Shown piece by piece: positions 1-9,868 of a stretch of DNA of 64,000 nucleotides. The notes beneath the pieces were generated by a model. It worked only from the letters and a program-made list of their open reading frames with translations, was not told the origin of the DNA and made no database searches. The first letter of the stretch is position 1; the number at the start of each line of letters is the position of its first letter. Origin of the DNA: Zopfochytrium polystomum. Taxonomy: Eukaryota > Chytridiomycota > Chytridiomycetes > Chytridiales > Chytridiaceae. The stretch lies in assembly GCA_025765615.1 (NCBI GenBank), contig JAIVFJ010000086.1, forward strand, positions 124,001 through 188,000, given 5' to 3'. The translations under genes and the position numbers were made by a program.

Positions 1-102
1 GTCGTCCTCGCCCCCGCTCACAAGCGATTCCATCATCGCCCAAGCCACACAGATGACCCAACAGGAAGCGAGGACTGGGCTATTGAGTATTACATCCGCC
101 AC

Positions 103-126
103 AAACAACAACAACAACAACAACAA
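103..126. repeat. (AAC)n microsatellite
   Basis: A run of about eight AAC/CAA triplets. The rest of 1-364, downstream of the minus-strand peroxidase, shows no convincing gene. Confidence 0.8.
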
Positions 127-364
127 CGCGCGATCTGCTTCTTGCCATGAAATGTGAGCACGCCCACAATACAGCGACTCTGGCGCGTGCGCCCCACCGC
201 CTCGAAAGACGACCTTGAAAGCGCGCTCGGGTAGTTGACAAGCACAAACACAATCTATTTGCATATCAAAATGTGTGAGATAGAAACTCCACAACAACGC
301 CTCATAAAGCAGTCCTCAAAAGGACGGAAAATGCAGCCCCGTCCACGTAGAAAAACAAAACTCA

Positions 365-2107
365 TCAGCAGTCGATCAAGCTTCCAACGGACCGCGGGAC
401 ATCCGACACTCCGTCCACCACGGGGCTCGCAGTGGAGTGGGACATGAATGCGCCTGATGTGTCGAAGCTGGCGACAAAGTAGTTGTAGTTGTTTTCAGGC
501 GTCGCAAAGGTGGTGTTGAACGGCGCCATGGACAGGGTGCCCGGAACCAGATCCGGGATACGGAGGCCGACGTCGATGGCGTCCCAGTACTGCAGCGTCA
601 CGGGGGTCTGGTTGATGTCGATCGACTTGTGCACCGCGACAACAAACTTGCCGGTCCAAGGCGCAGTCGACACAGCCGGCGCCTGCCTGCACGACTTTTT
701 GTCGTCGGTCAGCACCAAATCCTGCACGGGGAACCCGACGCCGTTGTTGTCGTGCACCTCTGTGGTGCCGTCCTTGAGCGTGATGCGGACCGTCACCCTG
801 GACACCGAGACGGCCTGGCTGAGCATCGCGGAGAACCCGTAGTAAGTAAACTGCTCGCCGTCGCCGCCGCCGTACCCGCCCTGGTACATTTCGTGGAACG
901 TCTTGATCGTGCAGCTTTCGCAGGCGTTGCCGCTGCGGTCGGTGACGAGCAGCTCCACGGCGGAGATGTTGGCGTCGGAGCGGACGGTCGTGCGGACGCG
1001 GACGTCGCCGGAGAAGGTGATGTTGCCGTTGGCGTTGGGGAACAGCTTCCAGGAGTAAGGTTTCACGTCGTACGGAGCGATGGGCTCCGACAGTTCGACG
1101 GTCGAAGGTACCGTGTCGATCATTCGGGCGAGGATTGAGCCGCAGGCGGATTGGAAAGCGGCGGGAGAGGCTGCCAGGGCGCGGACGGTGGCGTTGCCGT
1201 CGGCAGAAAAGACCTTGAGGTCGGCGTTCCTGTCCGGGTCGGGTCCGACGACGAGCGGGTCGGTCGAGTTGCCCGCGACGTATTCGGTGACAATTTTTCC
1301 GTCGAAACTGGCGCTGGTCGAGTCAAAGTGGTGAAAGTTGTTGTCAAAGGTGCCGTTGGGGACGATGGTGGGAAAGTCCTCCCCGTGGACACCGCCGAGG
1401 GTGTGCCCGCAGGCGACCATCGCGATCATGTCGGACGTGTTGAAACCCGCCTTTGCGAACGCTGCGGTGAATTCCTGGGTCGACTGCTGCGGCTCGGGAA
1501 CGCCGAGCGGTCCGGCGCGGTCGGCGTCTGCGCGGCCCACGCGCAGCGGGATAGACGGGCCGCCGCAGCTGGTGACCGAAACCTTGAGCGCGATGGCGAT
1601 CAGGTCGGACAGCGGCGTGTGGGCGTTGTAAAAGCCGCCGATGAAGCTGAACGTGGCGTTGATGGCGTCGCCGGGGTTCTCTGCGCGATCGGTCTCGTAG
1701 CGGATGGAGCCGTCCAGGCCGCCGGTGCCTGTTTGGACGTCGTAGGTGATCATGTCGTGGAAGGCGGTGCGGACCCACTCGGCGGCGGCGACCCTGCCGT
1801 GGCCGTCGGGCGAAAACGAGCAGGGGCTCACGCCGTCGATCAAGCCGAAGCGAGCGAACCCGCTGGCTTGGTAGAGAAGCTCTTCGAAGCGATCAAAGAG
1901 GGGCGACGGCCAAGTCCTGGTTGTTGCTACCGCGGGTGCGGTGGCGGAAGCAGCGGTCGGAACAACAACAACAACAACAGCGAGACCAGCGACGAGGGCG
2001 AGAGTGGTGGCGGCGAGGATGGTGGAGCGGACGACGGCGGGGGTGGTGGTTGATGAGGAGGAGGGGGAGGCAGCTGCCATCATGGCGCTGCGGCGAGTTG
2101 AAGGCAT
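365..2107 (-). CDS. Secreted class II-like heme peroxidase
   Basis: Single-exon protein of 580 residues. The N-terminus has Arg followed by a hydrophobic stretch at about 27-52, which fits a signal peptide or signal anchor. The catalytic domain covers about 65-330. A distal heme motif shows Arg113, His117 and Asp118 (RTAFHDM). The proximal heme ligand is His235 in ACGHTLGG, followed by a typical calcium-site-rich segment. This is the arrangement of plant/fungal (non-animal) peroxidases that oxidise substrates with hydrogen peroxide. Residues about 330-580 form an extension with several Cys and no family I recognise, so the protein is much longer than a basic 300-370 residue peroxidase. Whether it acts on lignin-like phenolics or in peroxide defence cannot be told. 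The ATG at 2107 is the first in frame and directly precedes the hydrophobic segment. Confidence 0.88.
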   Translation of the reverse strand: MPSTRRSAMMAAASPSSSSTTTPAVVRSTILAATTLALVAGLAVVVVVVPTAASATAPAVATTRTWPSPLFDRFEELLYQASGFARFGLIDGVSPCSFSPDGHGRVAAAEWVRTAFHDMITYDVQTGTGGLDGSIRYETDRAENPGDAINATFSFIGGFYNAHTPLSDLIAIALKVSVTSCGGPSIPLRVGRADADRAGPLGVPEPQQSTQEFTAAFAKAGFNTSDMIAMVACGHTLGGVHGEDFPTIVPNGTFDNNFHHFDSTSASFDGKIVTEYVAGNSTDPLVVGPDPDRNADLKVFSADGNATVRALAASPAAFQSACGSILARMIDTVPSTVELSEPIAPYDVKPYSWKLFPNANGNITFSGDVRVRTTVRSDANISAVELLVTDRSGNACESCTIKTFHEMYQGGYGGGDGEQFTYYGFSAMLSQAVSVSRVTVRITLKDGTTEVHDNNGVGFPVQDLVLTDDKKSCRQAPAVSTAPWTGKFVVAVHKSIDINQTPVTLQYWDAIDVGLRIPDLVPGTLSMAPFNTTFATPENNYNYFVASFDTSGAFMSHSTASPVVDGVSDVPRSVGSLIDC

Positions 2108-2215
2108 GAGAGGGTGATGGGATCTCTACTTGAGCAGAACTAATAATAATCACGCGTCATCTCTCTTGCTCTTCGTCTTCTCGTTTTATATTAGTTTACT
2201 CGTTGCACGTGCGTG

Positions 2216-2257
<42 letters not shown>
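2216..2257. repeat. (GT)n microsatellite
   Basis: About 20 GT dinucleotides lie just upstream of the minus-strand peroxidase start. The stretch to about 2650 continues with poly-T/TTTTC tracts, a poly-A run and a (GA)n tract near 2571-2597. I see no gene in 2108-2654. Confidence 0.9.
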
Positions 2258-2259
<2 letters not shown>

Positions 2260-2562
2260 CTGGCTTCTTTTCCTCCTCCGCTCTCATCCGGGATGATTGA
2301 TGGCTGTGCGGCGTGGCGCGAAGAATTGGGGAAAAAATTTTTTTCGTCCCTTTTCTCTCGGTTTGGACCACAACGCGCATCAACTGCGCGGGCGAAAACT
2401 GTTTCTTTTTTTTCTTTTCTTTTCTTTTCTTTTTTGCTGTTTTTCCTGTGGTGTGTCTCCTGGCGGGACTCCACGTAGTTGAAAGGTGAGAAGCAATGGA
2501 GAAAGGAAAGGCACCCAAAACGCCGCAGAGACAGAGAGGGGGGATCGGGAAAACAAAAAAAA

Positions 2563-2597
<35 letters not shown>

Positions 2598-2654
2598 CCC
2601 TTCCATTTCCCTCTCTAAACGAGAAACGAGAAACAAGCCACAACGAGTCGCCGT

Positions 2655-2978
2655 TCACACAGCAGCAGAGATCCCGTTCAGCCACAGCACAATCTTTTCC
2701 GACCACGTGAACGCCCGCCAAAACTTGACGTCGCGCCAGTCCTTGTACTCGGCCAGCCAGTCGTAAAAGCCAAAGTCGAGGATCCACACGTCGACGACAA
2801 ACTCGTAGAACCACTCGTACAGGGCCGCGCGGGTCGCACTTGAGGAGCAGCCCCAGCAACTCCGAGAGGCTGCCGTTCACTTGAACCGCCACTTCAAAGC
2901 CCGTGAACGTCTTGCAAATGTCGTCAGAGTGCGCCTTGGAGATGGTCGGGATTCCCGAAGACTGTTTTGTTTCCCAAA

Positions 2979-3017
<39 letters not shown>

Positions 3018-3350
3018 TTATCAACAGAAGGAAAGGAAAACAAGACAATGAAAAGTCGGGAGAATATCACCCGCGTCCACTGAAACAGAAATTACCTTCA
3101 ACGCTGCGAAAAAGGAATCAAAGTTGGTCACGTTGTACGCGCTAAAATTGTTCAAAAACGCCTTGTAGTCGAAGGATGGATACAGAGATTTGCACCGTTT
3201 GGTGAAATCTGGAAACCCTCGCGGCTTAGACAACTGATTTTGATGGACGGCGGCCAATGTTTCACCAACCTTTTGTTCCTTGGTGGCAGTACCCCTTCCA
3301 TTTCGATGGGCAACTAAACGTGGGTGTTGGGGTTGCGCTGGATTTTGTCG
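2655..3350 (-). pseudogene. Unrecognised coding block with a frame break
   Basis: Two exon-like blocks on the minus strand. One ends at 3096 with a GT donor. The other starts at 2961 after a CAAAACAG acceptor, giving a 134-nt intron that preserves frame. The first holds FPDFTKRCKSLYPSFDYKAF and the second GFEVAVQVNGSLSELLGLLL. After about 2843 that frame loses sense, but the frame one base over continues with a Trp/Tyr/Phe-rich segment (ALYEWFYEF...DFGFYDWLAEY) to a stop at 2655-2657. A single extra base in the C/G run near 2832-2842 would explain the break. The block could be the 3' part of the WSC gene upstream, because splicing from 3461 to 3407 keeps an open frame into it, or a separate decayed gene. 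The family was not recognised. Confidence 0.4.
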
Positions 3351-3391
3351 ACGTGGCCGTTGTAATCTTGTCGTGGTAAACGAAGCAAGCG

Positions 3392-4793
3392 CTAAGTTAG
3401 CGTGGTTCTAATGAGGGACGGCAGAGGAGCAGAAATATAAAAGAGATTGAATTGCACCACCTTAGATGTACTGCACGATGATGACGATGTTGTCGGCTTG
3501 GAAGATGTTGACGCAGATGTGGATGCCGAAGAGGAAGATACAGTTGATGATGGAGTTCCGGAGGACGATGTGGTCGCTGGATTTGTTGGAGCTGATGACA
3601 CCGACGAGCCTGCACCGGAAATCTGCTGTATTAGAGTCCTCCGATGAAGGAAAAAAATGATAACGAGGGAAGAAACCAACTTTGAGAAGAAGTTGCTGAC
3701 GAGGGCGAGGGCGACACTGTGCTTTGGATGGACGAAGTAGGTGTTGTGGATGCTGTGCTTGGCGGAATCGAAGTCTCATTGAAAGTCGACGGAGAGGATG
3801 TGGGCGGTGGCGCCGTGGACGACATGGAACTTGTGTCCGGAGTCGGTGATGAGGGTGGAGAGCTGGCGGGCGGAGAGCTGGTGGGAGCACTGCACCCAGT
3901 CGTTTCATAGACGGTCATCAGAGCCCCACCCCCGCAAATCTAGAGCAACGGTAAGAACAAAGTCCCATACGCTACGCCCAGTAATCACCTCAAATCGGTC
4001 GCCCTCGCACGGGTCCCTGCAAATTGCATCGTCGACCTTTGTGGTGCTTGGTGCCGAGCCCGAGCAAAAGCACTGCGAAAAGTTTTCCGTCCCCGCAAAC
4101 CGATACCCGTTCGCCTGGCACTGCGCGACACAGTCGTAGTCGGTCGCGTTCGAGTTTTGAAAAACGGGAAACGTGCGAGGGTTGACGGTGTCGACCCAGC
4201 AGCCGATGTAGGTGGTGCAAGAGATGATGGGGACCTTTGGAACAAATGCGTCGATGGTGTCGTTTTTGAACACGGTGAGGCGTGCGGGGCCGCCGCAGGT
4301 CTCGTCCGGGTTTGAGGTGCAGCTCATGCTGCAGTCGGAATCGGGAGCTTGGGTGATGCCGGCGAGGTTTGCGCCGCAGTAGCACTCGCCTCCGTACTCG
4401 GTTCCTTCGAGGGTTCAGAAAGAAAGCCAGCAAGAGAGAAGAAAGCCAGCAAGAGCGGAAACCATGTTGGCCGTGTTAATCAGTCTGGGCGTTCGCAGGG
4501 GTCTTTACGACAAGCAACAAACCTGCAATAGGAAACCCTTTGGCCGAACAGGTGGTGATGCAGACCTCGTTCGTCGCACCCGAAATGGTTCCGACCGGGA
4601 GCGAGCGCGAACTGGGCGTGGTATTGTCGATGTAGCAGCCCTGGTAGGTTGCTCCAGGGATGGAAGGGACTGCACCCGATGATTCTGAGGAGGTGGCGAC
4701 GGCTGGTCCTGCGACGGCGAGGGCAATGGCGAGGAACGCGCCGATGTTGACGGCGATCTTGGCAACCACGAGGGGACGGGAATGGATGGCCAT
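3392..4793 (-). CDS. WSC-domain cell-wall/secreted protein (two WSC domains, Ser/Thr-rich tail)
   Basis: Exons 4793-4523, 4404-3989, 3939-3681 and 3609 onward join in frame at GT/AG sites. The ATG at 4793 precedes a hydrophobic signal peptide (about residues 10-33). WSC domain 1 (about 47-130) starts YQGCYID, has the EYGGECYCG core and ends CGGPARLTVF. WSC domain 2 (about 150-240) starts YIGCWVD, has FSQCFCS and ends ICGGGALMTVYE across the second intron. WSC domains are Cys-rich carbohydrate-binding modules of yeast wall sensors and fungal secreted enzymes. A Ser/Thr/Pro-rich linker of over 100 residues follows, typical of O-mannosylated wall proteins. The 3' end is uncertain: the frame stops at 3392 if unspliced, or a GT at 3460 and AG before 3407 could lead into the block at 2655-3350. 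No clear transmembrane or GPI signal was seen. Confidence 0.7.
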
Positions 4794-6420
4794 CCGGAAA
4801 GCTTTTTTTGCTTTGTTTTGTTTGGTTCTTCTCTTCGATCTGTGCAAAAATAAATACGCAGGGACTTTTTTTCCCCCTTTTTTGCTTTTTTTCACTTTTT
4901 TTCTCAATTTTCCTGTCCTGGGTGGCCCATGTCTCGCAACAGGAAATTGCCGTTTTTGGCTCTTGTCTTCGTGGGCGGTTACACAAGCAAATTTTTCTCC
5001 CAGGGGTGGCGCGCAGGCGCTTTTCTTTCCAGCTTGCTTGTCACAGGGTCAGAGGGAACAGCTGATCAGCTCACGACATAGTACAACCAGGGGTACGCCA
5101 TGATTCGGAAATCTGGCAAGGTCTGCATGTGTGGTTGTCCGGCGACCTAACGCGAAATTAACAACAAGCGTTCCGATTTGAGGCTCACAGCGACTGGAAG
5201 TGGCACAGTTCAACGCTCTTGATCTGAAATGACGTTTCAGAATGCTTATTTACAAGAACTGTCGCACAAAACAAAGCCCCTGCGCAGTGCCTGGCCCAGA
5301 GGATATTGACCTTACGCTGTAGTGAGAAATCGCGGAAAAAGCAATATTATCTATTAAGTTGGTAGCAAGTCAAGAAAAAAAAATGGTTCCTGTCAGAGCT
5401 GATAAAACCTTGGAGGCCCGGCAACCGCATTAACTCAAGGTTTATCTTTTCAAGACTCGATGTGGCGACCAGCATGTGGCGACAAACGAGAGTAAGGCAT
5501 CTGAGTTGGAGAAACTTGGCGACCTCGTCAATGAATGAGAATGGGTACAGCGGGCTCGTTGGCACAGAAAATTTTCGGCGCTCATTCCTCCCACCTTCGA
5601 ATTGAATTTGTGCGCGAACTAAGGATGTAGCGGGTTGGGGCTGGTGTCGGTGTCGGAGATGAACGGACAGCAAGTTTGCTGTGAAGCGACTGTCGACTTG
5701 CTTTCCGTTCAAATGGGAAGCGTGTTCCTTGTCACGTTGGACGTTCCGGTCTTCAGGACATTTTGGTCTTCAGGAATCCGCGTGTTCACGAAGACTCCGG
5801 AATTTCTTTATTTTCTGGTCGAGCCTTGGTTGGCCAATTTTGGAGAAGAACATTCCTTCCAAGAACAGCTTTCGTCGCGGACAGAATCGTCCAATTGCGG
5901 AAAGAGAAGTTTCTCGAAAAACTGCAAATTTCACTTTCCGTTTTGGACAAGAAAGGTTCACAAAAGGTTTTGCAACAAGAAAGCAAAAAAATTTCCTTTC
6001 GTCTGAGATTTCGCCAGCGAGATTTTCGACCTAAAACGGGAAGAAAATTGATTGTTGGATTCGGTGGAATTCCGGCGGAGAATTCTCAGCTTTCTGCGGT
6101 GGCGCCACAGCATTGACCGTCGGCAGACGGAAAACAAAACCCAGCCAGGTGGGACCAGAACGACTGTGTCTCCCATCCCACATCCAAGTGGATTCCCAAA
6201 AAAGGGCGCCAAGGGCAAAGGACAGTGCCAAAGCCTTTCAAATGCTGCTGAGCCAACAGACAAACTAACTCCAAAGGAAGCGTTTTTACTTTGATAGTTG
6301 ATAGCAGAAAAAACAATCAGGACTGGGAAAAAATTCTTGTGGCATATCTGTTGCGTGGCAATTTCGGCACTTCGCGTGCTTGTATGCCAGTCTGTCTGCC
6401 CGCTCTGCTCTGTCTCTCTG
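4794..6420. other. Intergenic, no gene recognised
   Basis: Between the divergent WSC gene and the reductase array. The part at 4800-4910 is T-rich leader-like sequence of the minus-strand gene. The remaining 1.5 kb has only short open frames with no recognisable domain on either strand. Confidence 0.6.
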
Positions 6421-6439
6421 TCTGCTCTCTCTCTCGCTG

Positions 6440-6479
<40 letters not shown>
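6421..6479. repeat. (CT)n tract upstream of reductase gene 1
   Basis: A pyrimidine tract, pure (CT)n in its second half, ending about 12 bp before a TATA-like sequence and about 150 bp before the first ATG of the reductase array. Confidence 0.9.
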
Positions 6480-6480
<1 letters not shown>

Positions 6481-6490
6481 TGACTGGACA

Positions 6491-6499
6491 ATCTATATA
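6491..6499 (+). promoter_or_regulatory. TATA-box-like element
   Basis: CTATATAAG lies about 130 bp upstream of the ATG at 6626, directly after the (CT)n tract. The placement fits a core promoter for the first reductase gene. No transcription start data are available. Confidence 0.5.
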
Positions 6500-6625
6500 A
6501 GAACGTGGCGCAACCTGCAGGCTCTCCTCATACAAAAAAACACGCACGGGAACCTCTGTCGCAAACCCAATCGTCACTCCCCCCTTTCCCCAACAGCAGC
6601 CCATCCCTTCGCATCCCTCATCATA

Positions 6626-8660
6626 ATGGCCACTCCGTCGGCCTCGTCCTCGGCTGGAGCCGCGCGCTCAAAGTCGCTCTTGTCGCTGCTGTCCATGCTC
6701 TTCCTCGTCTTCTCGCTGGCCATCTACCCGGCGTCGTGGATCTTCGCTCATTACTACATCGGGAACAAGACCGGCTGCTTCTCGGACGTGAGTGCATATG
6801 AGAGTAAAAATGCTGCCATCTATTCTCCAATTAACTCGTTGTGGACGAAACACCAGGTATGCAACCACATCAAGGCAAACAAGTACAACTCCATGAGGAG
6901 GAACCTGGCGCTCTTCTACAGCTTTCTCGCTCTGACCGCCATCCTCGCCCTCGCCGCCAAGTACGTCCGCGCTGTCGGTCGCTTTGCGGCAATTCGCCCT
7001 CTTAGCAAGTCCACCGTCAACCTCGGCGAAATTATCTGGTTCACGCTCGCAGTCTTCACCGTGGCGTTTGCAGTTCCCGCAACCAACTGGGCGAGCTTCT
7101 ACTCCATCAAGGAGCCCCAGGCGGCGAGTGGCAAGTGGGAGTGGATTCACGTCATCTTTGAAGTCACCGCCTGGCTCTCTGGCGACGCGTCCTCCGTCAT
7201 TTTTGGCCTCGCCCTGCTTCCCGCGACAAAGTACTCTGCGGTCAACGACGCGCTGGGCCTGCCCTACTCGTCCACCGCGCGAGTTCACGGCTGGATTGGC
7301 TTCACGACTCTGTGGATTGTCTTGTTCCACGTCGCGACCGGTCTCCTCGACGAGCAGTGGGGCACCTCCGGCTTCCTGAACTTGCTCTTTGTGCCCAAGC
7401 ACGACAAGTCGGGCAACTCGCCTTGGGGCAACGAGAACTACCTCTTTGTCTTTGGCAACTGGGCGGCGATCATGCTTATCCTTGTGGTGCTGACATCGCT
7501 CAAGGTCGTGCGGCGTAACGCGTACAACGTGTTTTACCTCTCGCACTTTTTGGTTATCCTTGCGATCCTGTTTTCGTACTTCCACTCGTCAATGTCGATC
7601 TTCTTTACCATTCCTGGTAAGTATCTGAATCGTTTTCTTCCACCGCCTTCCAGGATGCGACATAACATTTTTACATTGCTCGATAGGTATCGCGCTGTGG
7701 ACCATTGACGGATGCATCCGACTTGCGTCTCGCTTCAAGGCAAACAACGTGATCGCTTACACCAAGGAAGAGTGCGGCTATCGCACCGTCACTGTGTCGA
7801 CCGCTCGCGCCGTCATCTGCAAGCCCGGTCAATTCCTCCGCATCGCGGTGCCCGCCGTCAACCCGCTCGAGTACCACCCGTGGTCCGTTGTCCGCACCAC
7901 CAGCGACTCGGTGACGTTCCTGTTTGCCGAGAGCCACGGCGCTCCGACCCAGTGGACCGCCAAGGTCGCGGCCTACCTCGACTCTGCGTCCATCAACCCG
8001 ACCGACGGCAGCAAGCCACCTCGCGTCCACGTTCAAGGGCCGTTCGGGCTCCCAAGCCGCCTCGCGGTGGAGCACCGCCAGTACCACTCGATCGTTCTCT
8101 ACGTCGGCGGCACGGGTGTCGCGCCCGCCCTCGCCATCCTCCAGCAGATCCTCGACGAGCGCCAGTCGTCCAGCGACGCCGACAAGGTCGTGACCTCCGA
8201 CTCCAAGTCCGAGACGTTCACGGCGGCGGCGACGCGCAGCGTCGGCCTGCACGTGTACCTGTTCTGGTCGGCGCCGGCGCCGGGCATCGAGCGCCTCACG
8301 GCCCTCCAGACGCTGCTCGGGGACCTTGCGGGGTCGGACATCAGCCTGACGATGCACCTGTACGACACGTCGCGCCCCGGAATCGAGGTGGCGGTCGACG
8401 TCACCGCTGCGTCGGGCGGGAACCAGGTCGTCGCGATCCACGCAACCCGCGCGCGCCCGCACCTCCGCGCACTGCTCAACCGCCACGTGGTCGACAAGGT
8501 CGTCGCGGCGCAGGACGCCGGGGCCGAGGCGGCAAAGGTTGGAGTGTTTGTGTGCGGCCCGGAGCGGTTCATGGAGGACGCGCTGGTCAGCGTCGCTCAC
8601 TTTGAAAAGGAGTACGAAAAGGTGCAGGTCGTCACCGAGGTCGAGTCTTACGCTCTGTAA
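6626..8660 (+). CDS. Ferric reductase/NADPH oxidase-like transmembrane protein 1
   Basis: Exons 6626-6787, 6857-7616 and 7687-8660 give 631 residues. Hydrophobic helix 1 is at about 18-41, followed by a possible N-glycan site and Cys pair (GNKTGCFSDVCNH). Later helices carry the bis-heme ligands His198 and His212 (HX13H) and His284 and His297 (HX12H), the spacing of the FRE/NOX superfamily. The cytoplasmic half has a FAD-binding HPWSV (371-375), an NADPH-binding VGGTGVAP (about 447-454) and a C-terminal VCGPERF (about 596-602). Such enzymes pass electrons from NADPH through FAD and two hemes across a membrane to ferric/cupric ions or oxygen. No EF-hands are seen, and the sequence does not decide the acceptor. 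It is the first of four tandem paralogs. Intron 1 is 69 bp, in frame and free of stops, so its splicing rests on conservation with the paralogs. Confidence 0.85.
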
Positions 8661-9868
8661 GAGATTGACTTGGTTTCTCTTCGTGGGGGTGGGCTTCGGT
8701 GGGACGACTTCTCTGGCTGATGCGAGCTTTCCAATGTCTTTTTTCCAAACGTTTTACACTATCCCTCAACGTTTTGCGAGTTGCGTGCCCGAGGCGGGCA
8801 CATAAAAGCTTGCTTCTGAGCACTCTTGCCTCTTTGGTTGTCTTATTTTGGATATCGCCTTTCAGCGGAGCCCTTTCCTGCCACTATATCGGTGGCCGCT
8901 GCTCGCCTCATGAGTGCTTGCTTGTTAATTGTTTCTTTTGTGGGATGTCACCTGCCTTTTCTTCCCGCCTTATAGTCTTCGGGCATCATGCCCAATGTGT
9001 GCGTGACCGCAATATTCTCGCAACGCCTCCGCTCCCACCGCAACCCCTGTGCTTCTTTTGTCTGCGCCCTTCTCTTTTTGTCGATCATTATCTTCCAGCG
9101 CACCTTGCCAGTGACAGCAAGAGCAAATAACACGCACGCCTCCTCGCCGCCGCCGCCTTCAGCCTTCCATTTTTTTTTTTTTTTGGCGTGCTGCTGTTGT
9201 CAACCGCCCCGAGCAGAGTTGGGAGTTAGGTGTTGTTTCATTATAAACGAGTTTCGTTTTCTTTGGTCATGGCGCCTTGAGAGGGCGGATGTGGCGCCAG
9301 CGGCCGATCCTTTCCCTTCCCCAATAAATAACCCATTGTTATTCAATATTTATCGTCGTCCTGTTTTGTTATATTTACTGTAATGAGGATTGACAAGGGA
9401 CAAAACAAGCAAGCAAGCAAGCAAACACACACACGCACACACACAGACACACACACACCACGAGAATTCGAATTCTCGGCTGGAAATTCTTGTGGGGAAC
9501 GTTCGTCGCACAAAGTTTAAAAATGTTTATGCACTTGATTGAATCCGAGCCACTGGAGCAAAAAGGTCGAAAGAAAAGATCAAATCAAATCCAGAAAATA
9601 GAACGCAAGCACAAAAAAAAAAAACAAAGGCAGACAAACGGGCTACAAAAAACAAACAAAAATAGAAGAAAAGAAGAAACAGAGGGGAAAAAAAAAAAAA
9701 AAAAGAAAAAGAAGAACAGGAAATCCCCAACACACTCCGCTTCCTCTCCTCGCCTCATCCGCGCTCGCCTCATCCATCCATCCATCCATCCATCCATCCG
9801 TCGTTCACTCGCTCACTCGCTCGCTCACTCACACACACACACACTCTCTCTCCACCAACCAATCGACT
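8661..9868. other. Intergenic between reductase genes 1 and 2
   Basis: No gene seen. It contains homopolymer T and A runs, a (CA)n tract near 9424-9458, a palindromic GAATTCGAATTC near 9464-9475, and a (CATC)n run near 9774-9798. The last 30 bp before the ATG at 9869 are CT- and CA-rich leader sequence. No TATA box is obvious. Confidence 0.6.

Noticed and set aside
235..447. Short plus-strand open frame of 70 codons
   Set aside because: Overlaps the end of the peroxidase gene on the other strand, is basic low-complexity sequence and has no domain.
1151..2053. 300-codon plus-strand open frame antisense to the peroxidase
   Set aside because: Gly/Val/Ala/Asp-rich shadow of a GC-rich coding strand; the minus frame has clear peroxidase motifs.
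5347..6491. Several open frames between the WSC gene and reductase gene 1
   Set aside because: Overlap on both strands, no domain, no consistent codon pattern, no good start context.
6668..7585. 305-codon minus-strand frame opposite reductase gene 1 (similar ones oppose genes 2-4)
   Set aside because: Charged low-complexity shadow with no conserved motif; the plus strand is a conserved family member.
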